Of a stretch of 64,000 bases of DNA, positions 36,301 through 50,135 are shown in pieces. Source of the stretch: Penelope pileata (Eukaryota; Chordata; Aves; Galliformes; Cracidae); assembly GCA_013396635.1 (NCBI GenBank), contig WBMW01001512.1:50771-114770 (forward strand), read 5' to 3'. The position numbers and the translations under genes were made by a program. Below the pieces are notes generated by a model. That model was not told the origin of the DNA and ran no database searches. It saw nothing but the letters and a program-made list of their open reading frames with translations. The first letter of the stretch is position 1; each line of letters starts with the position of its first letter.

Positions 36301-38860
36301 TGAACAGGGAAGTAAAATCTCTCCAGGTGATAAAATCTGCTAAAAACTGTTATGTATATCATAGTTCTGCTGGACAGATGTTGCATTCATGTGTACACTA
36401 CTTAGTCCCTAATCTAGCTTGTTTATCATCTTTGATTATCAAAGTTTCCTGACGGATATATCGTAACAGACATTGAGAATCAATGTTGGTGTCTTAGGAG
36501 TTTTACTTGTTCTACAAAATAGCAGGGCACTAATCTCCAGAAGGCCAGCACCTCTCTGATTACACTGCAGATAAAGGGAGATATTTAAGCCACAAAACCA
36601 GGGATACGTACAGTTTACACGATACATACAGTATACTAGGCACTTTTTAAAGAACCAGGAAGGCACACAACTAAACAAGTTCAATGATTCCTGTTCTTAA
36701 TTCTTACTGGTTTCTCTCTATTTCCTCCCTTATTTTCTTCAGTCTAACAAGGCATTCTTAGCATTCAAGTTTTTTTTGGAGTTTATAGATTGAATCACAA
36801 GTAAACATAGGCTTGGTACAAATCTGATTCAAATGGTGCAAGAAAGTTTACATGAAATGACTCTTCAGTAAGCCTCAAGTCTCCATTCACTCAAATGTAC
36901 AGTTGTGTCTTTCAATTTTGAAGAATCCAGTGCAGAATTTAAGGTTGCTTTTTGTGTGTCTGTAGCTTTTGTTGTTCTTGTTGTTGTTATTGTTGTTGGT
37001 TTTGTATGAGAAGGGACAGCTCAGATATTTGCTAACAAAAATATCAGGGACAGGAAAGCAATGATTAGTTCTGTTTTCCAGTGAAATGAAGGCACAAAAT
37101 CCATTTGTGAGCATTGCTGAGCCAATGGCAATTGTAGATCTCCTAGAAACAAGAAACAGGAAACCCTGCAGATGCAACTGCAGCCTTCTGCACATTTTGA
37201 AATCCAGCACTGCATGACTTGTTTACCAGAGACCATTGGTTTTGAAGAACTCAGCTCATACAGACTGGAATAATCACATTCAGGAGTATATGTCACTTAA
37301 CAATAAATTCTAGAAATGGGCAAATATTCTTCACGAAGTTATGCAACACCTAGTTCATTTATAGTATGTTTTAAGTCTGATTACAGCTTTGCCTTGAACA
37401 GCAAACCTATTAGAGTGGTTAAAATTGATGTTTTCTGTAATGTTTTCTGTAAAACAAGCAAACAGAGAACCTGTTTGAGTTTGCTTGGTGAGAGCATGGC
37501 TACAAAGAAGTGAGTTTTAATATTATTAGTATTACCAGTTGAGTTCCACGACTGTACAGATCCTGCAGTAGTCACTTCCTTCCTTCTTGTTATTTCAAAA
37601 GAAAGAGGATGGGGCTGTTTTAAATGCCAGTGATATGCAGAGCATAAGTCTGCATTCTTGTTTGTCTAGAAGGCCATGTTTCTCACATTAAAATTTATGA
37701 AACCAAATTCCAAATAATCATGTCGACAGGGTGGATTTTGTGGGGCACCAGCATGGAATGCACAGTGCTCCAGTATCCTGGCCTTGTATTTGTATTCTTC
37801 TGCCATACCAATCTTCAAAGAAGACATTTGCTTTTATTTTGCTCTTTGCAGAAACTATAATTAATAAATCCACTTAGAAAACAACTGTTCCCTGAGCCCC
37901 AAAAGGAATTCATGGTTATTTAAAATCTTATTAAAAATATCTATTTATTTTTTGGGTGGTATTATTGGCCAGTCTATTTTTCTTCTTAGTAAAATCCTCT
38001 CCCTTCTCCAGACCAGATATATGAAATTGATAGAGAACAGCTGCTGTTCAGTCTACTAGAGTTTTATAACATGTTATCAAACCCTTTGAACACAGCTGGT
38101 AAACAGACACTCATCAGAGCATGCATGCCAGCAGCTTTCTGTGTTGTAAAGGTAAGACAACCATTTGGGGAAAGCCTATTAAAACAGTACAGACATTGCA
38201 TCAGAAGACTTACATGTCGGGTCTGTATGTTCGGCAGGAGGAGGTTCAACCAGAGGTAGACATTCATGCTTCAGATGGGAGATCTGAGGCAGAAGTAATG
38301 TCAACTTCCTCAAAGGGATTTACCTGGAATTACTGAACTTAAGCAATAAATCTTGGAACAAATTTTCTCTGTAAGCTCTTTTTTTAAGATACGCTTGGAA
38401 AAGACAGTGATGTATTGCCAGGATATTACTGTGCAAGGCATTGAGTGGTGACCCTGAATCTCTGAGTACCTCAGCAGAGGTGATCAGCTGACAGAGTTGT
38501 TAATCTTGGTTTATATAGTTGTCTGTCCCTCATGGCTTTGTGCTGCGTGCAAATAGCACAGGTGGTCTGCAAGGTGGATAACACTAACATTCATAGCTGG
38601 CTTCTGTATATGTGGTAGCTCTTTTCCATTTGGAGCAGAGACGTACTGAATGTGCTGCTGAAACTGTGTGGCACCTTTGCTCTGCCCAATGGCTTCCCTG
38701 CTCACAGTCTACTGAGAAACTGAAGCTTTGCTGGCAGCCACTTAAACTGCTTCCAAGAGAAATTGTGTGGCTGTCCTTTGTGGCCAAGACGTAGAAACAG
38801 GGAGCTCTGGCAAGCTCCTGGAGCCAACTATTTTCTCATGGGCACCACCCAAAAGCATAA
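33332..38860. other. Unique AT-rich sequence with minor simple repeats
   Basis: Simple tracts are TTA/TTTTA at 33755-33792, a run of A at about 35208-35222 and a TTG-rich tract at 36969-37000. The open frame 35245-35628 (plus, 127 codons, non-ATG start) is lysine/arginine-rich at first and then proline/threonine-rich. It matches nothing I know. No transposon was recognised. Confidence 0.5.
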
Positions 38861-38863
38861 GAA

Positions 38864-39466
38864 TCACAGTGTTGTGAGTTTTGACAAGTCTCTTAACCTG
38901 AATATGTGCAGACTTCTTAGCTGAGAAGCAATTATATCCAAATGGTGTATTGCATTGTCAGATGCATTTAACACCTGTAAAAAACCCTGTTCTGCTGTTG
39001 CTGTGTTGTAAATGTTATATGACAAGGCTGCAAAATGACTTAAACAATGATGTGATTCCTCTGCCGCATTTTCCAAGGTGGTAAACCAGAGGGAAAAGTG
39101 TGCATCACATAAGACGTATTGTTGGGACATCTGTTTTTTATACAGATAAAAGTAGCTGCTATCAGATGACTGTTCAGTAGGCTGCCTGATGGTATTTGAT
39201 TCCCAGTTGATTATCAGCCAGATCAAAATGTCTACAGTCACTACTAACATCAGGCTCTCATCTTCAAAGACAGTAGTTGGAGTGGAACTTTTGGCATACA
39301 AAACACACGAGGTACCACTAGGACATACCTTTTGCGTATCAACCTGCTCAGGCTACTGTTTGGGTGCATAATTTAGATTGATCAGCCAGCTCCACATTGC
39401 AAGATGGCAAATGTAAACCTCCATCTTTCTCAGCCACCGGGAGAACATCAACCACAACTGCTGCAT
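38864..39466 (-). other. Unidentified long open frame with one internal TAG
   Basis: On the minus strand one frame runs from an ATG at 39466-39464 to a TGA at 38864. It is about 200 codons long and interrupted once by TAG at 39355-39353. The part after the TAG is about 162 codons, the longest clean frame in the window. The predicted peptide is not low-complexity. It has a hydrophobic run (LMLVVTVDILIWLII) early on, several cysteines, and an amphipathic-looking C-terminal part (LNASDNAIHHLDIIASQLR). I recognise no domain. It could be a decayed exon, a fragment of an old retroelement gene, or chance. A rough chance estimate at this base composition puts a frame this long at well under one expected per window. 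Confidence 0.2.
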
Positions 39467-39479
39467 AGCAACACCTTAG

Positions 39480-42400
39480 GGAAGAAAAGTGTAAGTTTAT
39501 TTCTGAATGGATACATAACTAGATGTTTTGGATTAATCTGGCACAAAACAAGACATTTCATTATTTTATCAATAGGCAATTCAAATTTTGTGTGCAGCTG
39601 GCAGATTTTCAGATATTTTTCAGACACTGCATTTCTTGCTGAAAAAGTTTACAGTTAAGAAATCTGCACTATGAAAGGAAAATACAAGAAAAGCTATGAT
39701 AACCTGTAAAAACAGAGAAATCTTCAATAACATGAAAAAAAACAGCCTTTAGAGTCACATTTGAGTCATATTGACTTGAATCAGACTAATTCATGACCAA
39801 AATCTAAAATCTAGTGAGACATTCAGTTGCTGGGAGGTACTTAGCTTTCAAAGGAAAGGTTAAAGGCCTTAATTAAAGAGTTAAAGACTCTAATCTCCCT
39901 GCACATTAAGGTTCCAGAAAAACATTAATGATAGGAAATTGAAAAAATTCAGGTTATCCCACCACATCAGTTTAATGGCCTAGGAATCATAAATAAAGAG
40001 ATAAACTTGTTTTGATGAAATTCAGACAAGTAATTTTTTACTGCTGTAAACTGTGGAGAAATAATAATAAAATAATCAGCAGAGGAAACTGTAAGCAGTA
40101 GGAAACTGTAAACCCAATAGTGGGCACAGTAGGAGGAAAACTATGAAGCACTTAACAAATTAAAGAAAGAAACAGAATACCATTTACATAATATATCATG
40201 CTGATTATATAACAGCCATAACATTGTCCTTTGTCCTGCTGACAACTTTATACTGAACATAAGGCAAACAAAGCCCTTCTTCCAGCTAAATATGAATTGC
40301 TCATTGTTCTTGTAAATGAACAATAGCTACAACCAGATTGAGGTGGGCTATCAACACTGTGCCAGATCGTGATCACATTTACTGAGGGATGAATAAGAAT
40401 TGCCTTCAGCCCCTCAGAAGAGTTATATACATCCAGTAACAATGCCAATGCTATGCTAGAATAAACTACTCATGGAAATTTGCAAAGTCTGTAAGGACTA
40501 TATTTTTGCTAGTTTATATGTCAGAGCAAACAACCAGGATTAAAGCCTGCAGCCAGGTAGAGATTTTTCCTTTGCCTTAAAATGTCACTAACAATGAACG
40601 ATTCATTGTATTTGCATATGCAAAAGGCTTAGATATGTTCCAGGGTTTTGTATGATTAAATGTGTGTCTTGTCCTATTAACTCAGGTATAAACATACTGC
40701 AAGCAAAGTGCAAATCTCTTCTTCTTTATTTCTTGAGTTACTTAATTTGTTGTTGCTTCGTTTTGTTTGGTTGGTATTTTTTTTCCTTTTAAGTTTATAC
40801 TTGATCTGATTTTCTGCACTTCTTGAACCAGTGGATCAAGACTATTATTTCTGTTTGTGGTCTACAGCCTTTCAGGTAACACAACAGTCACTTAAACCCT
40901 ACCTTCATCTGACAAACCTGTTGATGTAATATGTAGAAAGATAAGGCTGCTGCCAAGAGCCACAGGGTTCACAGAAAGTACGCATTCAGAGAACATGCTT
41001 ATTAAAATGAGTGGGAGGCAAAGGCAGTAGAATACATGGCTATCAAAATACATTTTTTTTAAAGGGAAAGAAAATCCTATATCTCATAGAGATGTTAGAA
41101 TAAGAAGTTGCATCTCCCTCATGAGAATCATTTTAAAAAGTGCTTAGCAGTGGACAATTATTATTTCCAGTGATGTCAATATTAAGTTTGTCTGACTTAA
41201 ATTTATGACAATACAGAGAAGTAAATTGTACAAAAGGCATGAGAAACTCTAAATCTACAAATTAAATTGAGCAACAATGGAGATACTTATCCATGTGTGT
41301 CAGGAAAGGTGCTGAGATATGATTTCAGGGCAATGGCTGGAGTCTGAAGCAACCTCTGTGAGGTTCTATGGAAAAGCAGGTACCTGGCTTTTCTTCCTGG
41401 CCTTGACTTTGGCCACATCTCCTATCTCCTCATTTCAAAACTCATACAGGCCCTTTTACAACCTGTATTTTGCATTGGTTTATTTGGGTATCTTTAACTC
41501 ATCCTAAACAAAAGTTTGCCAGCAAGATATAAAAATCTAACAAGTATAAAGCAATCATTTACTGGCTAACACAAAAAATGCATCTCTGAAATTTAGTGAG
41601 CTGTTAAGTTAAACATCAGTGTGCTCACCATCACTAATAAACCTCCTGAAGGGTCTTTTGTGGCCAATAAGACATCGACTGGGAAGCCTCCAGGACTCCC
41701 TGTGATGATTTTGAGTGTTGCTGAATTGTCAGCTTCCTCAACTCTATATCACCAAGGATACTGACAGCTTAACTCAATCTCCCAGCAGTCCCTGCCTAAA
41801 CCCTCACTGGATTCCCCTTCTTGTCTCTGTAGCATTTTATATCTTTCTCTTGAATCAAGTTTTTAGCAGGCTGTCTGTATTTTTTTTCTCTCTTATCTCT
41901 CTTCTGACTTCCTCAAAGCTCTTTCTAATCAAACTGAGTCAAGATTAGGCTACTGAGCCACATGCCCATCGTAGGTACCTAATTTTCCACAGCATCATCT
42001 AGGGAATAGTACCTAAACAGTTGCTGCATATCCCTGTTGTCAACATGACACCTATGTTGTAGCATAAACACTATGTCCTGTTGTGCCATCAGCAGAACAG
42101 AGAAAAGAGAGAGAGCGACATTTCAACATAAAACTCCTACATCCCTGATCTTACTCAGAAGTACATTAGCCTCAGTAGCTCTCTTATTTCACATAGACTC
42201 ACAGCGTTCCCTGATACATCTTCATCTTTCTAAATGTCCTGGTACAAAGCATGCCCTGAAAGACACAAACACAAGGTGAGACACATAAAAAACAAAGATA
42301 ATGCTCCTGATATGAATTTGTCATTAACAAAGTGTTAACTGTGCTCCTAAGTGCAATCTTATCAGCTTTGAAAAGGAGGATGCAATGTCCTGATGGTCTT

Positions 42401-45400
42401 CTTGGACGTGACCCTCTGCTGGCAATGACTGAACACAGGAGTCAATCCTAGAAGGAGAGGATCTAAAATGCTTATGCAAATGCCTATGCAAAAGGACAGA
42501 ATTCTGAACTGAAAACGTCCCTTGTTTGGTTCATGTGTTTCTGTATTCTAGTTGTTGGTGCTCATCTGGGTGATGATTAGTGTGAGAAATATCCAGTAGG
42601 AAGAGTCATTTCTTGCCTTTCTTGCATCTTTCCAGTGGCACAGCTATAACATGAATCAAAGAGCATGACTTTCACTTGAAATCAGCAAATCTTAGTGTTG
42701 GCTGACAGCCCTGTAATCTTTGTCAATACCTTTGACAAAGTGTACAGTATTGCCATTTTCTTTGATGACTTTTGAAAGGGAGATAAACTAGAGTTATCAG
42801 TTTGGTATGTCATTCTGTTTATCAAAGTAGTCTGTTAATCTGCCTTTGGAGTCCCTGCTCTTACATAAGTGAATTATTTAAATATTTTACTGTATTACAG
42901 TGCTCTACATTCATTACTGACATAATTAAGAATAGTGGCTGTCTAATAGGAAAAGCAGATTTTAACCAGACTGTTTCCTGCCAGGGCATCTGGACAGTTT
43001 TCACTTGCTGGGTTTTTAGTTTCAAGGAGAATAGGTAGAAAGAAGTGATGTGCCAGGGAACTGTTTCATTCCATGAACACATTTTCTGTTTGAGACCTTC
43101 AGCAATTTATGCAGTAGAAGTGATGAAAGAAACAGGTTTTAAAGTGAATTGTCCAATACGGAGATTAGGTTTTTCGTTTGTGGGGCCAGCAGATACAAAT
43201 TTTTGCCAAAGACTTTTGAAATCATTCTGAGAGGCATCTCTCCACCAAGGAGTGCCTCTATCAGAGGAAAGGCAGAGACCTGGCACAGCATTGTGATATT
43301 AATTTGAAACACCTTACTGGTTGGTGGAAAAAGAAAAGGGATCTCAATATTTTCACATCAAAATACACGTACTTAGGCCACATGGGCAACCTGAAGAAGC
43401 AGGAATTTTTGACTGAGCGCTTGAGTTTTGTGTCTCAAATCACTCAGGCAAGGAAAGACTATTTGTGCTGCCTAGCTCAGGCTGCAGAGTAGCCTGTCAA
43501 AGGGAGGACATCTTAGATTAATGAGGCACCTAAATTGTGTGTGTGTGTTTGTATCTTCTCCTCTGAGACGTTTAATGAGCAAATAACAGCTGCACTCCAG
43601 TTCTTTAGCCCTGCCCAATTATCAGATCTGCCATCAACATCCTAGACAGCACAAGTTACGTGACTATGTGGCTGAGAAAGCTACTGCAGGACCTTACCTT
43701 AAATGACCAGTATTTGTCAAAAAAAGGAGCCAATATAGAATGAGACCAGGCATGTTTTTACTGCTAACCATGTTTTGATTGCTTTGAGGTTTCCCTGGTT
43801 GCTGGGTGGACAGTATTTGCATGAACTGTGTAATACTGAACGTCAGTGAAAAGATGGACAAACCCTGCTTTCAAGGCATTTATAGCTTTTTGCACAGCAC
43901 AAGATATTAGTCTTTAAAACCATGCTGTCTGGAGGCTACATCAACATGCCCCCCGGCCACTGTGAGTAGGGCAGCCTGGCACACAACTGACACCACCCAT
44001 CCCCTGTGTGAAGCTGAGGATAAACAGTACAATGAAGGTAAGCTTAAGCAAGTAGTCAGAGTCATTCACCAGCAGGATTAGCAAAACACAAAATCCCATG
44101 ACCTTCCACAGGCTTTTGTTTTCCGTGGAGCTGGGAGTGCATTTTTTCCAGCAGACAACCACAAACAAAGTGAATGAACATCACAAATTCAGTCTGAGGC
44201 ATAGCCTCACTGCTACCTGCAATCAGTGAGGTCTATCTGTCAGTCACACCCCACTTTCAAGGTTTTATTCTGCTTGAAGTTTAGAAGAAAGATCAGGGGT
44301 TGCAGGAAGAAGTTTGGATTGTGTGCTGACTGTCATTAAAACACCCCTGCCAATGAAGTGGGCTCTGATTCTAGCTTGACATGTTTTTCTCCCTGTGATT
44401 AAGTCCCTGAGCCAATTTCAGCCAGGCCTGGCAGAAGAATAGCATTTTTGACAGTAACTGGGATTTATGTAGGAGATTTTCTGGAGTGGGAGGTGAAGCA
44501 CTTCTAAGGCCCTCACTTAGCAAAATGTTCTAACAGAAGCTGAACATCTTCAAACATCAACCAGCAGAAAATCCAGTAACCAGATCCCAATCCACAAGAA
44601 AGAAGCTTCATTGGTCTGCATTGGAAAACCTACATTTCATTCCTTTTCGGAACTATGGTTTTGAACAGAACAGAGTTACTTTGCCTGTACCTAAAGCACA
44701 AGGGATCACCCTTACAGATGATAGTGATGTGTCACACATTCAGCCTCCCCTCAGAGAAGTACTTGGGTGACTCTTCACCTTCTGTACTTGTCTCTCACAA
44801 TCAGCACCTGAAATGACGGTCAGATGAATGAGACCCATGGAAGAGAACAGAGTATGAAGAGGAAGTGGAAGCCAAAGCAAAGGAAACACAGAGACCTCAA
44901 CCAGATGAGAATGCTGGATTTCCAAACAGACCTTACACAATCAGAAAAGCAATGGGAACAAGAACTGTATCTGTATTCAGAGCTTAGAGATCTAAGCATG
45001 GTTAGGGATTAAAAAAGAACAAGACAAAGATTGTTTTCACTACCTTGAGAGGTAGATGAGAGGTGAGAATTGAATGAGGCGTGATTGCCAGAAATAATAT
45101 TGAACACATTGGAACAAGTGATTCAGTAATTTTGTGTAAACTGTCACCCAAGACAAACTAAGACTTAAATTTAGACTGTTTTTCTACACCTATGGCCAAA
45201 AACAAAGGGAGAACCAAAACACTTTTCAGAGCAGAGAACTCTGGTATTTACATGTAAGCTTGGAAGGATTTTGAAATTCCCTAGCTGAAGGACAGGATCA
45301 TTTTTTGTACTTGTGATTTCAACATGCAAGAATTATTCTTAAGAAAAACACATACAGTCTCCAGAAATACTTTTTAAAAGCAGGGACAGATGAACTATCT

Positions 45401-47315
45401 GAGGAAATGATTAAATTTATGGCAGACACTTGAGCAAAGAAGGTAACTAACGCTACAAGAAATCTAGGAATCAGGCCAGACGCAGTCTTATTCTTCCTCT
45501 GCAGTAATCAGTTGCAAACTGCAGGACAAAAATACCTAGTGTAGATGCAGCAGTGCAAGGTGCCAGGAAGTGAGAAGCATCTTAGGTGCTTTCTTATGAC
45601 AACAAGGATGAAGAGTGTACCTGTGGGATGTGACAATATCTGGCAAATTTGAGGGCACATGTAGTATGATGGAAAGAGGACTGGAGGCTCTCACTGGAGT
45701 CGGTGGCTTTGTCAGGTCTGAAGCTGGTAAGTGGACACTCGATGTTCTTTCTTCCTTTTGTTTTCCCCCTGTACTATGGCTTCCTAAGAGCAACAAAGAC
45801 AAGATATACTTTGCTTTTTTCACCCAAACTTTTCAGTTCACAAATATATTTTCTCTTTTTAGCCATTTGTCCAAAAATGTAATGTTTGGTGCATCTTTTT
45901 CCTCTTTGAGGCACTGACACAAATCTAGCAAGAATCAATGTACAGATTCTGGCCACAATATGATTTGGTACAGTTTTTAGTATGACATCTTCAGATTCAG
46001 TCAAGCATGGGAGTGGAATTGTTCTCACATTTAAATTCATCTTCAGTGCACACAGCTGATACAAACATTGCCATCCATTGCCGGTCATAGTCTAGATATT
46101 TTCTGATTATCTAAGTAGGGCCAGACCTCCAGCCACATCATGGTAATGTAATTGTCTCAAAGCTTAATTTTCAGCATTCTAAAACATAGCCTTATTCTGG
46201 GTTACATCCTCACAGTTTCCAGCTTTCCCAGACTGTTCCCAAAATGTAATTTGAACCTCGCTATCCTGGAGATAAGAAGACCAATGTAGTTTACATGGTT
46301 TATGGGATATATGGCTGGATTATATCAACTGGCCTCAGGATCTGAGAATGATTTGTCACTGCTTAGTTTCCTGTAAAGTTATAGCCAGAAGGACAAATCA
46401 CAGCAACATGTCATGTTGGTGTCTGGCCCTGCAGATCAGCCTCAGGTGAGCTGGCTCACTAAATTCCTTTTTAGTTGAAGATACTCCCAAAACAGGTACT
46501 GAACTCTCTGTGGAAGCACTGAACTGAGCAGCACAAGCTCCCAAAATGTCTGAGCATACATGGAGTTGTGGTGATTAGCAAGCCTGGATCAGCTCTTCAG
46601 CCCAATGTGAGCTGCAGGGACAAAAAAAAAACCAAATGACCATAATGTACCATCATCACTTGTTAAAATGTAACCTGAACCTCCGTACAAAGAGAAAAAA
46701 GTCTCACCCCTAAAATTTTTGAAAAGTGACTTGAAAAGTGGCTGCTGGCATTTGCTTAGCCCTAGTGCAGTGGAGATGCACGGTCTGGGAACCCCTAGGC
46801 AGTAGCTGTGCCATTTAGGGGGCCTTTCTCAGACAACAGCTCAGCCCAAGTGTACCTTTTCTGAAACAGAAAACAAGCTGTGTGTTTGAAAGATGTTTCT
46901 ACTGATTGCTGGATGTGAGAAGAGGTTAGAGGTTTATGAGCTTAGAAAACACATCAATTTGCCAAAAAGCCTACGAAAAATAATATTTGTTTTCTTGAAA
47001 ACAGTCTCTTGATTCCTGCCTATTATATGAAATGCATTTGCCAATGTTTTGATGTTACCTCTTGGTTTGCATTCAAATGCTTTTTAAAAAAAAAAAAAGA
47101 TAAAGAAGAAAAAAACCTAGAAACAGAGGGCTAAATATATCTTTTTAAAAATTGAATTATCTTGGAATTGTTTATAAACCTCCTCCAAATAATCACAGAA
47201 TTGAAATAAGGATAAAAATCAGCTCAGTGGTTTTCAGATTGCTTTTCAGTTCACCCAAGACTGCCATGCTCTGTTATCATCTCTTCACTTTTCCCCTTTA
47301 GCAGCTCTCTCCAAA
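39480..47315. other. Long unique stretch, no feature recognised
   Basis: No transposon, RNA gene or domain-bearing frame was found in about 7.8 kb. Open frames up to about 104 codons (45615-45917 plus, 45774-46088 minus) overlap one another on opposite strands. A pyrimidine-rich run lies near 41880-41905 and a short (GT)n near 43538-43550. Confidence 0.5.
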
Positions 47316-47319
47316 AATG

Positions 47320-47545
47320 GTTTCAACGTTTTGCAAAGCAAGAATGGTATGCACTTCAAAATAATTGTTTGTAGCGCTAGCGCAGTTTATTTCAATGTTT
47401 TATTAAATCTCTAGAATCAAAGAATGAAGAGTTGTGAGCAATAGCTTCTCTCACAACAAAATCTGTTAAGCGTGTGGCACTTTTCACTAAGGGATTTCTG
47501 TGGGATTTCGAAACTGCTGTTTGAAAAGGATGTGTTTCTTATCGT
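47320..47545. other. Candidate conserved non-coding element
   Basis: This non-repetitive stretch carries a CpG-containing dyad, TAGCGCTAGCGC, at 47373-47384 in otherwise AT-rich surroundings. TTTATTAAATCTCTAGAATC and TTAAGCGTGTGGCAC follow. There is no open frame. CpG retention and motif density suggest possible constraint, which is inference only. Confidence 0.2.
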
Positions 47546-49985
47546 TAGGAAAGTTAGGTGCAATTGGCCACACATGAGAAGGTCTTTTAAAACCTCTGTC
47601 TCTGCTTACGATGACAGTTGTGGAGAAAGGTTGTCTTTTAGCATGTAAATTTATCCAGCAGGCATTTGCAAAAACTTTCTATTCATATACTCTTCTATCT
47701 CTGCTGAACACACCCTCTGAGTCAAAGGTGTATTTGAAAAATTGAATTTACAAGTTAGGACCTATTTTCAGATTACAGAAACACAACGTCTTCTTGAGAA
47801 TTATGGCACTTCCATATTTCAAGTTTATGATACACATAGAGATACTACTAATTAGCTTAATCAAATGCGTATTTCAGAGCATGAGCAAAGTTCCTGAGAA
47901 AAAAATATCATTCTCCTACTATTTTGACAGTTGCCTTCCATTTCTCATATTGGAAGTAGTATTATATATAGGAAGAAGCAGCAATACTTCCAGAAAAGGA
48001 AGTAAGACTTTTCAGTTCCAATTTTCATTTTCTTCCTCCATCAGAAATTAAACAACATCCATCCACCTCAACTGTCCTTCCCATAAACCTGGCCTGAAGA
48101 CTCCATCTCAGAATCACAATGTGAAGTGCTGTAATTGCCATTATCACTGTTGTCCTCCACAGAGGACCTGATTCTTCCGTATTCTTCTTATGAAAATTCT
48201 TGAGTTTATCCTGCAGCCTGGAATAATTTGGCATGTGTGTAGGCAGTGGAACTAGCTCTAGGATTTCCTTGGTTCCTCAGATACATGTCATCTCACAGTT
48301 TTCAAAACTCAAGCATGTTTGGAATTTGACAGTGCCATGTACTGCAACACTATCACAACAGTATCAATCTAAGTAAATTCATGTAAATTTCCTGAGCAGG
48401 ATGATAAGAAGAGAAGTCTGGGTGGCTCATAAGTTCAAAAATGAATGACAACCTCAAATACTTATGCTGGCCCTAATTAGTATCTCTTTCCTGAATGCTC
48501 TCCAGACAACATACTCTGTAGTGCATGAAGTTGAAAGAATGAGTCATGGGAAGAGTGATGGGTTTGATCTCTGTCAGTCTGTATGAACTCGGAAGAGGAA
48601 ATAGGTCGTGTTACCACTAAGACAAGCTGGAAGTGCCAGAAGTGTTTATGCAAATTACTTTACTGACAGATAAATAAGAAAATCTGAGACATTGTTGCGG
48701 GTGAATTACGAATAAATGAAGTTTTAGGGGGTGCAAGGGAGTTAATCTGGATGAATAAGCAGACCCTGTTTTGCTGGAAAACAAAACTGGAAATTCCTTT
48801 AGGATCAGTTCTGCTGTTGTAAGGTAAAAAACAATGTAATGACTTTTAATAAGCTAATCATGTAATAAAACAGGAAATTAGAACACTTTCATGTATTAAG
48901 AAAAAGCATGAATTAACCAAAAAATTTCATTTTTGCAGAGTATGCTTTTTATTTTGATTTAAGGTTAAGTGTAAAGGTTTAAGTGAGAAAACGTGCTTTC
49001 CTTAACATCCCAAAATTCTTAGCAGTTTTCAGTTTCTGGGGAAACTTTACAATGGAGGAGTAACACTATTTAACCTTGGCGGAGGGTGGGGGGGAGATGT
49101 ATTTTAGTCTTTTGTTGTATCGTTCGTTCAATAATAAAACAGAAAGTGTTGGACTATTGTAATTATCATGGTTGTAAATAGCATTGCCTATAATTGTGTT
49201 ATTAGATAATCTCCCTGTAAAGTATTAGTATTTTTTATGGAGATGTTCCGGCTACTCTTTTATTTTCAATGTTGGAAATAAGGCACAGTTTCTTTCACTG
49301 AAAAAAATCCTTTGATGGAAAAATCTATTTCTTACATCCAGATTAACAGGTAAACACACATATTATCTCAGCTGACAATTAGAAAAAGAGCATGGAGCAC
49401 TGTTATGAGGCCTGAAAGTGCCCAAGTCCTTTCTTCCAGGTTCTAAATTCTTGGCAGAAAGACTTCAGGATTTGCAGGGAAACATTTATGGAGCTCTGGT
49501 AGTGTTCTTCTTTAATTTTATTTTCTTTTAATGTCATTATAAAACCATTTCATAGACTGCAGAAGAGCTTGTTATTTTACTTTGTTGTCAAAGTCTAAGT
49601 AATTGTCTCACTTCTACGAAACACCATATAGTTTAACAGTTGTGAGCCAAAGCGTTGCTTAATTTTTCTAATGAAAAAAATGTATTTCAAATGAAATAAA
49701 TTAAGGAACTATTCAGCTGTTAATGAAGACTAGCTGCTAGTACACAATAAAAAAGGAAATCCTCTATTAACTGTTAACTGTCATCTTACTTTTAACTTTC
49801 CACTTACATTCACAAAAACATGACAAAGAATTATAGAAGGGAAAACCCACATAAATACAAAACATTCAATTTCTTTCATTTTGTTAAAAAAGAAAAAAGA
49901 AAGAGAGAAAGAAGACAGGTAGTAGTTGGATGTGCAGATTTTGGTAGCAGATATGGAAGGAGGAAGATGTGGGATAAATGAGGGG
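47546..49985. other. Unique sequence with a purine-rich run
   Basis: A G-rich word lies at 49079-49096. A purine run of A/G at about 49885-49920 precedes the CR1 fragment. The stretch at 49100-49260 is non-repetitive and TAAT-rich (ATTGTAATTATCATGG near 49157) but too ambiguous to call. No gene was recognised. Confidence 0.45.
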
Positions 49986-49987
49986 AC

Positions 49988-50135
49988 AGTGAGGTGGATT
50001 GAGAACTGGATGACTGGCAGAGCTCCGAGGATTGTGATCAGTGGCAAATAGTTGGAGGCCTGCAACTAGCAATGTTCCCCAGGGGCTGGTGTTGGGTCCA
50101 GTCTTGTTCAACACCTTCACAAATGATCTGGATCA
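49988..50135 (+). mobile_element. CR1 LINE fragment from the reverse transcriptase region
   Basis: About 150 bases match the CR1 ORF2 section before the FADD box. The plus-strand translation around 50071-50130 reads VPQG-VLGPVLFN-F-NDLD, the diagnostic RT block. Upstream, GAGGTGGATTGAGAACTGGA and the GTGATCAGTGGC word belong to the same CR1 stretch. Neither the catalytic box nor the 3' UTR follows, so it is an internal fragment cut off at both ends, older than the tail-bearing copies. Confidence 0.85.
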
